A stretch of 64,000 bases of DNA. Source: Dendrolimus kikuchii. Taxonomy: Eukaryota > Arthropoda > Insecta > Lepidoptera > Lasiocampidae. Made by a program: the position numbers and the translations under genes. The stretch is from NCBI GenBank assembly GCA_019925095.2, contig CM034402.1, forward strand, positions 4,971,501-5,035,500. The letters are read 5' to 3'. Below are positions 50,236-60,275 of this stretch, piece after piece; within the stretch, counting starts at the first letter, position 1; each line of letters begins with the position of its first letter. The notes below the pieces were generated by a model that was not told where the DNA came from, ran no database searches, and worked only from the letters and a program-made list of their open reading frames with translations.

Positions 50236-51916
50236 TATTAATAACATTCTTAATAATTCATAACAATAATAAATAACATAGAGTCATTAAAGAGTATATA
50301 TTACTATTTACCCCACGATTATAAAACACTTTTTTCTTTAAGTGAATACATGCCTTGTATGTATTGTGTTAATGACCTCCCCAATTTGTTACTTGTTTCG
50401 ACATTTTACTAAACCATTGTATATATACAGGCTGCTTACCTTCCTGTCAAACTTCATCCAGATACACCAAGTAATTGTCAACAAAAATAACGGACATCCA
50501 AAGACATGATGATTCTATTTTTGCCAAAATTGCTACAGGGCCCTAAAAGATATTCGATTTTGCATAAGGCAGTAAAGAAGATAGAATTGTACCAATAGAT
50601 TTATCCGACAAATTTCAAGAGTCTGTTGACACGAAGCTATTGCAACTGAGTAAGCAACATCTGCATTCTGCTAAGTAATGATCTCACTGTGACATTTTCG
50701 CTCAACTGGAAAATGGTGTTGGCGTTTGGTATTTGTACTTCAAACTTGAATATGAAATAGATTGCTTTGAATTTCGAATAAAGTATCAAAGCGGTTAAAA
50801 GTATAGTAGGTATATAATTTAATGCACTTTCTAATTATTTATAAGTAAAGTCATGTATTTGTATGAAACATTTCACTGCTAGGATCAAAACTTTTTTTTT
50901 TATTAATTTAATTAATAATAAATTAATTTAATAATAATGTTATATTTTTATTTATTTTGTGATGAGCGCCTGTTTTGTATAGAGTAGTTGTCTATAATTT
51001 ACCATAATTTTATGTAACCATATTTATCCTTTACGATGTGGTAATTGTGTAGTTTATAATTCAAAATCTCTCAATTGTATATAGACGGTATTCATTACAT
51101 TTTATTTTCATGTTGGCACACGCGATAGATTTATTCTGTTTATTTTATTTTAAAATTTCAAAATAATAATGTATTAAATTATTTTCATTCATAAGCCTTT
51201 AATTAAAATAGTTTATCAATGACTTCAATCCGCTATCGGTTGTGTCAATTGCTAAGTTCCATGTACTGTAAAATTGTTGGAGGGATGGCGAGATGTTCTA
51301 AAAATGCTTGACGAGTATGAAAAGTCAGTGTCTGTAATATGTTAAAACCTTAAGGTTCGCTGATTATAAATATGTGACCAGTTGCTGTTCTTTTATTTCC
51401 ATAAACCCTTCTGGGTTGTTGCAAGTAATACAATGATCATTTTTGCAGATGTTAGTTACATTTTTCGCCTTCCATCGGCATACAAAATTTTGCCGTTCGG
51501 TTATAAGCCAAGCCAAAACTGCTACCCCATAACAAATGTATATTTCAAATACCTAAAAAATCTTTACTTATTCAGCGTTCTAGTGCATTTCGTATACAAT
51601 GTCGTAGAGTTTCTTATTCATGCAGTACGCAAATAAAGTGTTACAGTCGCGGGGCGACGTGTTTAGAATTTTTATTCCTTGCCGAAATGTGTTTTGGATA
51701 CAAAATTTCGTATTCTAAAACAGATATAAGTTCAGACCAAATTTAACTAAGTTGAGGTATTTGTTAGGGAATACGAAATGATGGCGTTGTAATGTTTATG
51801 TTGACCGAAACTCGAATTTTGTTATGTTCACGTGTTAGTTTGTTTGTCAAGTGCAAAGACTTGCACTGGTGCTGCATAAATAAGGAACTATATATATATA
51901 CATATTATGTACATTT
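50236..51916. other. AT-rich, no gene; one repeat fragment
   Basis: At 50430-50540 a GGTTCC-type repeat fragment occurs (TTTGCCAAAATTGCTACAGG). The 84-codon ORF at 51382-51636 is hydrophobic and unmatched. Nothing else was recognised. Confidence 0.4.
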
Positions 51917-52186
51917 TTGAGACCTGTAAAATGCAATATCCCACTCCAGAACAAACAAACAAAGAAGAGCATAAAAATACGGGTAAAAGAACACATTGCT
52001 GACATGAAACACACAAGGCCTACAAAGTCCGCGATCAGTGAACACACGCTGGACAATCCCAATCACTACATCGGATTCGATAAGCCACAAATACTAGCGA
52101 AAGAGAATCGTTTCATACATAGAATAATGCGTGAGGTTATTGAAATCAAAAAACATCCAAATTACAATGGAGATCAAATCTATTAA
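51917..52186 (+). pseudogene. Penelope-like element, GIY-YIG domain fragment
   Basis: The frame reads IKIRVKEHIADMKHTRPTKS, AISEHTLDNPNHYIGFDKPQ, ILAKENRFIHRIMREVIEIK, KHPNYNGDQ. The R(I/V)KEH..D.K....KSA..EH...N.H...F..P.IL..E......RxxRExIEIxKHPN pattern is the C-terminal part of the GIY-YIG endonuclease of Penelope-like elements. The N-terminal GIY-YIG strands and the whole RT are missing, so it is 5'-truncated. Its terminal repeat follows at 52520. Confidence 0.75.
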
Positions 52187-52519
52187 GACCCAAACCAGAA
52201 AAAACCAACTGCCAGACCTCAAGACACTGTGAGCTCTTTCTGCGTGCACCGGAACACAAACCAACTTGATTGATAATTTATTTTTATTTTTCCTCCCATC
52301 CATTTTAATATTACATAAAATTATTAGAGTCAGACATGTTTACTAAAGAGTTTCTTGCGCCGCTTCTTCTCTTCAAGCCACAATATGTGTCGAAGCGATG
52401 GTAAATAAAATTAGGTTCCCATAGAATAAATAATAACTATAAAAAAAATTAAAACTAAATAATTAAAATGAACAAGTTGGCGATAGGCTAAATAAAACTT
52501 TAACAATACTCATTGACAC
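52187..52519 (+). repeat. Penelope 3' region with LINE-tail-like piece
   Basis: After the stop the sequence runs through AGAAAAAACCAACTGCCAGA. At 52340-52400 GCCGCTTCTTCTCTTCAAGC and GTCGAAGCGATGGTAAATAA resemble the LINE 3' end at 50080, perhaps an insertion. Confidence 0.4.
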
Positions 52520-52640
52520 TTAACATCTTTGTCTTCCGTGATCACGGCTACTGAAAAGTGGCCGAAACGTCGCAATAATAAAAATCAAATAAATTACCGC
52601 GCTTAAAACCGTTAAAATGTAGTTTTATTATACTATTCGT
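52520..52640 (+). repeat. Penelope-type terminal repeat with hammerhead-like core
   Basis: It contains the perfect palindrome CCGTGATCACGG, then CTACTGAAAAGTGGCCGAAA and CGTC, and ends CCGCGCTTAAAACCGTTAAA followed by ATGTAGTTTTATTATAC. The CTGAxxA...CCGAAAC-GTC arrangement resembles a degenerate hammerhead ribozyme core (CUGANGA...GAAAC...GUC), a motif reported for Penelope-like terminal repeats; one core base differs. The same unit, inverted, is at 59479-59621. Confidence 0.6.
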
Positions 52641-52837
52641 TGTATTACTTCAAATCGGGTTAGTTTCGATTCACCTCTATGTTTTGCTGGGCAGTTTACT
52701 GGACTATATAGACTTAGTTTCTTTGTTATTATTATGCGTGAAAAACCGAACTAAGTTTTAATGTAAGTAAACTAAAGCTACTGCCTAGGGCCTAAGACGT
52801 GGCGTAGCCGCGTGGCAAATTCTAGTAATAAATATAT

Positions 52838-53325
52838 ACATACATGCATAGCTTCACGCCAGTTCCCTTGCGGGGTAGGCACGAACAACAGAGCGCCATT
52901 CAGGCTTGTTCTTACACACCTCACTCGCTTCTTTGACATTCATAGCTCTTGTCATGCACGCTCGTCTGTTCTTAAGGCTCCCGACATCACCTTCTGCTAG
53001 TATACGATTAATTTGAGCATGGAAGGTGTGTCATGGCCTTCCAACACTTCTGCATCCATCCACTTTTGCATTGTATATCTGTTTAGTTATTCTTTCATCA
53101 TGCATTCTTTCCACATGCCCGTACCACCGGAGCATTCCTTTCCTTACCTTCACCCCAACACTCTCTTTCAGACCAACTCTCTTTCTTACTTCGGTATTAC
53201 GAACGCGGTCCGCCAGCGTGACTCCGCAGATTTTGCTCAGTGCTCGCATCTCGACCGCGTTTACTCTACTTTCATGCTCTTTCTTCCATACCCAACTCTC
53301 GCATCCATACGTGATATGGATACGT
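52838..53325 (-). pseudogene. RepA copy, 488 bp, 12-bp TSD
   Basis: Minus-strand frame MRALSKICGVTLADRVRNTE through RKGMLRWYGHVERMHDERIT to the 3' UTR; the frame is broken downstream of DGCRSVGRP. TSD TAATAAATATAT at 52826-52837 and 53326-53337. At the 5' edge ATACGTGATATGGATACGT looks like a small templated duplication. Confidence 0.9.
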
Positions 53326-53337
53326 TAATAAATATAT

Positions 53338-53835
53338 CTATAGTGTTTATCTTAACGAACAATATTGGGATTTATATCTGAACACTGGTACAACACAGAG
53401 ACACAAAGAGCCAAACTAACTTACTTTCCCACAAATATATCCGTCAAGGATAATTCAATAATGGCGGTAAGAGAAAAAAGTTTTCCAAGGAAAATGCTCC
53501 CGATAATATTTTGTGTATCTGAAATTGAACGAAGTAATTCTGGGACCCGGTAAAAGGTAGTCTCTTGTCAAAGAAACCAAATGCTAACAGACGAAGATGT
53601 ACTTACTAATGAACCAAAAATGGTATTGAACAAAAAATATATTTTTGCCTTTTTTTCTTTTGATCTGCGAACAGAGTGCTTTTATACTTATTGAAGTGAA
53701 TGAATGTCAGTTTTTTTGCTGACTTTTTTTCATTTTGTATTGTTGGTCGCGATTTTAGTTGACAGTTTCTTTCAAAGGTTTTTTTTTAAATATATTCGTA
53801 TTTGATAGGTTTTTGTTTAAAGATCCGCAGACAAA
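53338..53835. other. nothing recognised
   Basis: AT-rich. A 62-codon ORF at 53365-53553 has no feature. Confidence 0.4.
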
Positions 53836-54277
53836 TCTATTTATATAAAAATCAATTGCTGTTCGTTAGTCTCGCTAAAATTCGAGAACGGCTGGACTGA
53901 TTTGGCTAATTTTGGTTTTGAATTATTCGTGGAAGTCCAGGGAAGGTTTAAAAGGTGAGCAAATATGAAAGAATGCTTGGAATATAGTAAAAACAACAAT
54001 TACGCTTTCCCTTAGAAAATATTCCTGCCTGTCAAACATTTGATGTTCGTCCCGTCGTTTAGAAATCAATTAAATTTAAAAGTCGTTCAGAAATCAAATT
54101 AAATTTAAAAGTGAAGATTGTTTTTTCATTTTTTTGATTTTGAATGTCAAACGTTTGATGTTCGTCCCGGTTAAGTTTTGACCACATTTTTTACTAAAGT
54201 TGAAACATTCTGCAATTATCATTCAGATTTTTTATTTATTGATTCTGAAGCGGTACGAAGTTTGCCTGGTCAGCTAG
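53836..54277 (+). mobile_element. Helitron-like element, 442 bp
   Basis: It starts A|TCTATTTATATAAAAATC and ends TGCCTGGTCAGCTAG|T. Two internal copies of CATTTGATGTTCGTCCCG / CGTTTGATGTTCGTCCCGG (54034- and 54148-) show an internal duplication of about 110 bp. No helicase. Confidence 0.65.
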
Positions 54278-54324
54278 TATGATATAAATATATATCATCA
54301 AGCTAAGCGAGTTGTGTTTTTGAT

Positions 54325-54400
54325 ATGTGTAATATACAAAATACCATTTTGGGGCCAATCCCAGATACACAGACCATAGTAAATAATAACAATAATAAAT
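54325..54400 (-). repeat. SINE1 fragment
   Basis: TTTTGGGGCCAATCCCAGAT and ACACAGACCATAGTAAATAA, the complement of the SINE1 body segment (TTTACTATGGTCTGGGTGTC, GATCGGCCCCAGAG). Head and tail are missing. Confidence 0.65.
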
Positions 54401-54424
54401 AAATGACTAGCCAGTGGGACTTTA

Positions 54425-54865
54425 TAACGAAGCCTTAGATGATTAGCGACACCTCATACCCGACGCCGGGTGCGAAGGCAAGACTCCCGCCTGGCCTAAT
54501 TTCGGACGTAGGTTCCGTGAACCTGCAGCCCACCTCTCGACACCCCTTATCCGCTCATACCGCAACTTGCCAATGTTATACGGCATTTTTGGGGTCCCAT
54601 GCTGGGAGTGGCGAGTCACCGTCTGCCCATTTTATCCATGTTCCCCGACCATTGTGATGGGCGGGCCATAGTCCCCATAGTCCCAGATCACTAGTTCTAC
54701 GAACAGTTCATCCCAATAGCCCGGTATCTTTAGTTCTCATTTCCTACAATAGTCCTACCCTTTTTATATGGCGTAGACAGGGATAATCGCCACATTTCCA
54801 TCAAATCTGTCAAGGGGCCTCTACGTGTTGGCCTTCCCATGGCCTCACGAAAGCCCTTCAAAAGT
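54425..54865 (+). repeat. interspersed repeat shared with 59812-60275
   Basis: Shared words include GTGAACCTGCAGCCCACCTC, GGGAGTGGCGAGTCACCGTC, ATGTTCCCCGACCATTGTGA and GGGGCCTCTACGTGTTGGCC. GC-richer than its surroundings. It is probably the 3' UTR of a LINE; the reading frame in the other copy (GVEVINGITSQVASVNVQPT, HAGSGESPSAHFSMFPEHCD) is not kept open here. Confidence 0.65.
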
Positions 54866-54879
54866 TCAAGTCATTTATA

Positions 54880-55120
54880 AAGCCCGTGGTCACACAAAGT
54901 CATGGTAGGCTAGCGCACGAGTCCCAAACTCAAAGGACGCGGATTCGAATCTTGGCCGGAACGCATGCACCACTTCGGCAGTTTTGTGACCTAATGTGCA
55001 TATTGTTACAATTACCACGAGCTAACAACTATGAAGGAAAACATCGTGATGAAACCTGCACATCGAGATAACCCATGTGTTAAACTTGCCAAGCTACCTT
55101 GGACAAGCGTGCGGGTATAC
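54880..55120 (+). mobile_element. SINE2 copy with tRNA-like head
   Basis: CATGGTAGGCTAGCGCACGA (box-A region), GGATTCGAATC (box B), then CGGAACGCATGCACCACTTC, AATGTGCATATTGTTACAAT, CTGCACATCGAGATAACCCA. It lacks the terminal CAGCAGTGGGACATTAATGG block. Confidence 0.75.
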
Positions 55121-55315
55121 TAACCCTTTACTTCTTTTTATTATATTCACAAAATATGTGCACAACAGTTTAGGACTGAATACAATAGTACATTATGGTA
55201 CTAGTGTGTAACATTGGTGATTACCGCCGAGGCGCCATTGAGACTCGAGCCGTAGGCGAGGGTCTTAAGAGAGCCGAGGACGGTAATCATCAATACACAC
55301 GTGTATCATACGACG
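55121..55315. repeat. inverted-repeat segment before the MITE
   Basis: TTGGTGATTACCG (55210 region) and CGGTAATCATCAA (55281 region) are complementary at 12 of 13 positions around a GC-richer middle (GAGGCGCCATTGAGACTCGA). It may be part of a larger element with 55316-55683. Confidence 0.45.
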
Positions 55316-55683
55316 TTTTTCAACACACTTGTGAATAAAATAACAACAAAAACTCATTTTATTTAGTAGATAAAAAAAAGTTATATATGAGTGAAAGTTT
55401 TATTTATTAAACACGTACGAGTTAAAATTATCTATTTAAATAAGAAGTTGCATGAAATGAGCAAGCAATAGGAACATCAGTTTATTTGTTCTATAGAACA
55501 CGATCTTTTTTTTTTAATAAAAACTTTTTTAAGAACAAAGCGACTCAACCAATAAATTAAAAAAAAAATTTATAACTCACTAGTGAGTTATAATGTTTTT
55601 TACTCACAGTTTGATAATGGGTGTCATTCTGTGCCTAATTGCGGTGACCATAGAGCCACTTTATGAGCAAGTGTGTTGAAAAA
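55316..55683. mobile_element. MITE with perfect 16-bp TIRs
   Basis: TTTTTCAACACACTTG at 55316-55331 is exactly inverted at 55668-55683. The element is 368 bp, AT-rich and without an ORF. Its core is a perfect palindrome (55570-55593). The superfamily is unclear because no TSD could be fixed. Confidence 0.75.
55570..55593. repeat. perfect 24-bp palindrome
   Basis: Half-site TTATAACTCACT followed by its exact complement with no spacer. It lies inside the MITE, off centre. Confidence 0.95.
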
Positions 55684-56163
55684 TATTGATCGGCAGATTA
55701 TTTCTAAAATATAAAGTGTGGAACTTAGCTAGCATCCAAACTAGATTTACAAAAAAAAAATACGAAATTTACCATGCCGGGAATGAAGCCCAGAGTCTCG
55801 CTTTAGTGAGAATGCCGACCGGCAAAGTCCCACTCAACTACAGAGGCTGTAAAGAGTTGTATTTAACTGAGTAACATATAGATGAAAATTTTTAGGGTAT
55901 GTACAATTGTTGGCCTTTAAATGACGCCAAACAAGGGAGTTCTAGGTTGCAAAGATATATTTCACAAAACAGTTTTGATTATCAACACGAATACATCATT
56001 ATTGCATAAACACAATCAATAGCCAACAACTAATGTTAATTTTTTCATTATTTTACAATTTTTATTAAGTGGAACGGAAAAACACTATATTAGCATTCAA
56101 ATTTTCGCCAAGAACATACTAAGGTTATTTTAGTTTTCAATACAGTAACCAATACCGCTTTAA
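55684..56163. other. nothing recognised
   Basis: A 62-codon ORF at 55686-55874 has no recognised feature. AT-rich. Confidence 0.4.
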
Positions 56164-56848
56164 TCTATACTAATATACCTATATAAAGCTGAAGATTTTG
56201 TTTCTTTGTTTGCTTGAACGCGTTAATCTCAGGAACTACTGGTCTGATTTGAAAAATTTGTTTCGATGTTAGATAGCCCATTTATCGAGGAAGGCTTTAG
56301 GCTATATATCATCACGCTAAGACCAATAGGAGGGCAGCACCAATGAAGAATATTTCAAAATCGGGCTATTTTCCCTTTTGAGAGCTTCCGCTGCGTAAAC
56401 GGTTAAAGTTTCGCGAAAATCATTGTGACAGAATTGTTTCCCTTTAAAAGTTCAAAAAAAAAATCCGCGACAGCATATGTCTATCTTTTAAGGTTGGCTC
56501 ACTATAACCTTTTTTATGCTAAAGGTGGTGGTGGAAGGTGTTTTTATAAACATGATATTAATCCTTATCCAAATAAATACGTTATTCATCACAAGTATTT
56601 AATTTAAAACAAAATTGTCATCTACATCATTCGATTTCAATGAATATCTTAGGAGATATCGCTTTAAAATAGCATCGCAGCAAAATAATGATCAAGAACT
56701 GCGCGCGCATTTATGATGTACAAGGCCGGCGGGCAGTCATTAAGATTTAAAAATATTTTCACCTTCTACGTAAACAAAGTCGCGGGTTAAAGTTAGCGTT
56801 AGCCCAAAGTAACTATTCCATGCGAATGAAGTCGCGGGCAGAAACTAG
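56164..56848 (+). mobile_element. H1 Helitron-like element, 685 bp
   Basis: It starts A|TCTATACTAATATACC and ends GAAGTCGCGGGCAGAAACTAG (last bases GGGCAGAAACTAG) followed by T. GCGA-ATGAAG-TCGC before the end can form a short hairpin. It is the full-length counterpart of 16527-17212 (inverted) and the parent form of 26129-26335. No helicase ORF, so non-autonomous. Confidence 0.75.
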
Positions 56849-57214
56849 TACGTTACAAAGCGGTCGATTTAATTTATTTGAAAGCTTTTAAAGTAGTTCT
56901 TAGCTCAAAATCGTAAGTAAACGGGTCCGGTTCGACACCAGAATGTGTAATAGAATAATTTGATTCAGCTCGCGATGCAACGGCAAACGGAGAGCTTTCA
57001 AGCGGCGCGTGCCTGCGAATTTCATTGCTCTGTGGCCACGAGAATAGAGTAAATAAAACAACTTCTAAAACAAACTGTGAAATTATTTTCATATAAAAAA
57101 AGCGAGCGCGTAAATATCATATACTATGATCTTAGTTTTAAAATATCACTATAAAAATACTTTTCTAAAAGATTAAACTAAAGTAAAACTGAATTATAAA
57201 CTAAACTAACCCAT
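56849..57214. other. no gene recognised
   Basis: A 72-codon minus ORF (56874-57092) with an initial hydrophobic stretch has no family resemblance. Otherwise AT-rich. Confidence 0.35.
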
Positions 57215-57392
57215 CCATGCAGGCAAGTATGCATCTATCGGTGATGGATTTGTGGCTTTCGGGGTTGAGACTTTGGGGCCATGGGGACGTGAGGCCTATC
57301 AACTTTATCGAGACCTTTCAAAGCAATTGAAAAAAGTCTCGCGTGACCAAAGGGCTGGTCTATATTTAGGCCAGCGGATTAGCGTTGCTATA
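57215..57392 (+). pseudogene. LINE ORF2 C-terminal fragment
   Basis: The frame reads ASIGDGFVAFGVETLGPWGR, EAYQLYRDLSKQLKKVSRDQ, RAGLYLGQRISVAI, then a stop. The VAFGVETLGPWG...LYxxLSKxL....DxRAGxYLxQRIxxAI block is a well-known C-terminal segment of an arthropod LINE family (usually followed by QRGNAASILGT). Truncated at both ends. Confidence 0.7.
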
Positions 57393-57404
57393 TAAGCCAG
57401 CATG

Positions 57405-57462
57405 CCAGCGTGCTACAAATGCGCTGCTGCTCTCTTAAGGCAGGCTGGAACTTGGTCTAGTC
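57405..57462 (-). repeat. short RepB fragment
   Basis: GTGCTACAAATGCGCTGCTG, CTCTCTTAAGGCAGGCTGGA, ACTTGGTC: about 58 bp of the RepB middle. Confidence 0.75.
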
Positions 57463-58235
57463 TATAACGTATTAAGTACTCCTGTTTAATTTCTATTCAA
57501 TATTTTTTTTACATGCGTTTTAAATAGGAGATGAGAACAAAAGGTCAACATCTTCGACTGACGTAGTTAGGGATTGCTAAGTTAAAAAAAAACATGGTTA
57601 GGGACTTTAAATAGCTCTCTTATCTATTATTTTATAAAACTTGTATAAATACCCCCATTTTGATAAATTTTTTACGAATGTTAAAAGGTTAGACTCGTTT
57701 AAAAAAAGTGTTATTCATAATCGCATTCAGAATACTATTATGAATTACACTTATTAACTCCATTTCAACGAGTCTATAAAACTCGTATAACTATTATCAA
57801 TAAGAGGGATAAAGTTTACCATAAAATTACTTACCATCAATTCATTTGTCTATAATGGTTAAAATTTAACTTAAACTTCATACATGTAATTTTGTTTGGT
57901 TTTAAGGTAATTAAAGTTAAAGAACGTTTAGCAAGATATGAAAATGCGGTCAAAATAAGTTTATAAAATCGCTTATTTTGAAGCCTAAATTCATACTTGC
58001 ACTCTGTGGTAAAAATTCAAGAGAGTAAGTAGTACCTATTGCTCAAAATACGGCATTCAGTTAACTGCTTAATGATCAAAATGGAACGCTTTAAGATTTC
58101 TCACTCGCTTCTGCACTTTTAAAGTTTAATATTAATAAACCATTTACGATCTTCTATTTATGAGGCTGTAACGGTTTAGATATCGACTATACTGTTTAAA
58201 AAAGTTATTAACAATAGCTGATGATGTTATGGACT
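57463..58235. other. no gene; RepR flank fragment
   Basis: 57665-57830 carries GTGTTATTCATAATCGCATT and ACTCGTATAACTATTATCAA, the flanking segments of the long RepR copy at 43755-44285. The rest is AT-rich. Confidence 0.45.
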
Positions 58236-59050
58236 AGATAGATAACACTTTATTGCACACCAAAATATACAATTACAAAAACAAACCATACTGTATACGC
58301 GGATCCGAATTTAAAAAAAAACGGATATTCCGTACACATGAAACCGCTGAAGATAATAGAATAATTTTGTTGTCTTCAGTTATTGTGTAAATGTTTGTTG
58401 AATTATAATAAATAACTACAGAAATTATATACATTCACCCAAGCTCCGTCCACTAAGAATGTCCACCTTGGCTTCATAAGTATATATATACTTATCTTGC
58501 ACATATCTTGAAACCAGCGCAATCAATCCCTTTTACCAAATTCAGCAATTTTTAGGGTGCCGCCATTTATATAAGTTCACCAACTCACTACACTTGCCAA
58601 AAATCTATTATTTTATACACGTCTGTTTATTTAACACCGTAAACGAAATCCGACGACACAATGGCGGCATTTTCGTAAAGTAAGTCATAATTGGGGACGA
58701 CGACGACGAAGGTAGATGTACATACATACCAGTATACAAAAAGAGAAGGAAATACGTATGTATCACGAATATGTACTGAAGTATGAACAAGAGGATTACC
58801 ATGACTAAAAACCATTATCCAGCATTAAATAATAAACACATACTTACAATATTTTCCAAGCAATACAAATAGGCGGCCTTATCGCTTAAAGAGATCTCTT
58901 CCATGCAACCTAAATTAAAGGAATACCTTAGCTAATCTGGCATTGTAGGTGGTGCAGGAAAAGGGGCAATAAATACATAAATACTTAAACTAATTCCAGA
59001 ATTAAATATACAGATATATACATACATATTCATATATATATATATACATA
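58236..59050 (-). repeat. RepL 3' UTR, split by a 548-bp insertion
   Basis: 58236-58289 (ACACTTTATTGCACACCAAA, AATATACAATTACAAA) and 58838-59050 (CTTACAATATTTTCCAAGCA, GGCGGCCTTATCGCTTAAAG) join to give the same order as 12213-12480. Confidence 0.7.
58290..58837. mobile_element. unidentified insertion within RepL
   Basis: About 548 bp with no counterpart in the other RepL copy. It begins near CTGTATACGCGGATCCG and ends near TTAAATAATAAACACA. CATA/ACATA words at the borders could be a short TSD. It includes GACGACGACGACG, and a minus ORF pair (58608-58815) of unknown meaning. Confidence 0.5.
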
Positions 59051-59094
59051 GTCACATAAGTATATTACCATTACTAATGCTTTTATTACCAGTA

Positions 59095-59275
59095 AACTTT
59101 TCTTCTTTTTATATGTTATGCTAATGTAAGCATTGGCTAGGTACCAGTCCCACTTTCGAGGCTAGAAGCACTTTGATAGCACTTTGGAGTTGCCAAAAGT
59201 CCATAGGCGATTGTAATTAATTTCTATGAGGTGGGCCGTCAGTATTAACTGCTAACACTCCAGCTATAGAAAAAA
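59095..59275 (+). repeat. RTE/RepB-like 3' tail
   Basis: ACCAGTCCCACTTTCGAGGC, GCACTTTGGAGTTGCCAAAA, CCATAGGCGATTGTAATTAA, GGTGGGCCGTCAGTATTAAC and an A-rich end. An eroded relative of RepB. Confidence 0.55.
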
Positions 59276-59478
59276 GAAGAAAAGTATATATAATCTATGA
59301 CATTTTATTAACCGTCTTTAGAAAAAGATAAAAATTTTATTTATAAATTTATGTTATTATGTAAGTATAGTTTTATTTATAGTAGGTACAGCTTAATTTG
59401 TTATTAGGTTTAGTTTTTGTTATTATACCATTAAATTTTAGGTTTCTTAAGTTTTTTTGACTAGTATACCAATACATA
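59276..59478. other. AT-rich spacer
   Basis: No feature recognised. Confidence 0.4.
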
Positions 59479-59621
59479 ATAAAACTATATTTTAACGGTT
59501 TTAAGCGCAGTAATTGATTTGATTTTTATTATTCCGACGTTTCGGCCACTTTTCAGTAGCCGTGATCACGGAAGACAAAGATGTTATTGCCGCGATTAAA
59601 ACCGTTAAAACGTAGTTTTAT
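59479..59621 (-). mobile_element. small Penelope-type element with 30-bp inverted ends
   Basis: Ends 59479-59508 and 59592-59621 are inverted repeats (27 of 30). Between them, on the minus strand, lies the same unit as at 52520-52640: CCGTGATCACGG, CTACTGAAAAGTGGCCGAAA, CGTCGGAATAATAAAAATC. The 143-bp element contains no ORF. An inverted duplicate of the terminus fits known behaviour of Penelope-like elements. Confidence 0.7.
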
Positions 59622-59811
59622 CATTGAATTTATCTATATTATTAATTACAAAAAAAATTATTAACTTATATTTGATGAATAAAAGATGCCTATAGTACCT
59701 AGGATCCCTCTCGCACAAAATTTAATAACTCTAGATCCTCAATAGTCATGTCAAGTGCAATATCCACTAGTAAAAACTCTATTAATAATGTTTAAGTGCT
59801 TGCCTTAGCTA
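59622..59811. other. spacer, nothing recognised
   Basis: AT-rich. Confidence 0.4.
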
Positions 59812-60275
59812 GCCGGCACGGAGTGGAGATCGCTAGAACTAAGACTCAAGCTCCAGGGGTGGAAGTGATAAATGGCATCACATCACAAGTAGCTTCGGTG
59901 AACGTGCAGCCCACCTCTATACACCCCCTAGCCACTCACACCCATGTTGCCACTGTCTTCTATGGCATTTTTAGGGCCCATGCAGGGAGTGGCGAGTCAC
60001 CGTCTGCCCATTTTTCTATGTTCCCCGAACATTGCGACGGGCAGACGTCACAGTCCCCACATTCCAGGCCCCTAGTACCACTAGCAGTTCACCCCAATAG
60101 CCTGGTACTTTCTGTTCTCATGTCTCATAATAGTCCTACACTGGCCGGGGCTTGTCCTTGGGTGCATTACTATATGGTGTAGACAGGAATAATCGCCGGT
60201 CAGTGTCACGCCACATTTAGATTATATTTGTCAAGGGGCCTCTACGTGTTGGCCTCCCCATGACCCCACGCACTA
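59812..60275 (+). repeat. interspersed repeat shared with 54425-54865
   Basis: This is the more complete copy. A frame is open through VNVQPTSIHPLATHTHVAT, AHAGSGESPSAHFSMFPEHC, SRPLVPLAVHPNSLVLSVLM to 60182, then GGGGCCTCTACGTGTTGGCC. Lack of a recognised domain and loss of the frame in the other copy argue for a LINE 3' region rather than a gene. Confidence 0.6.
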
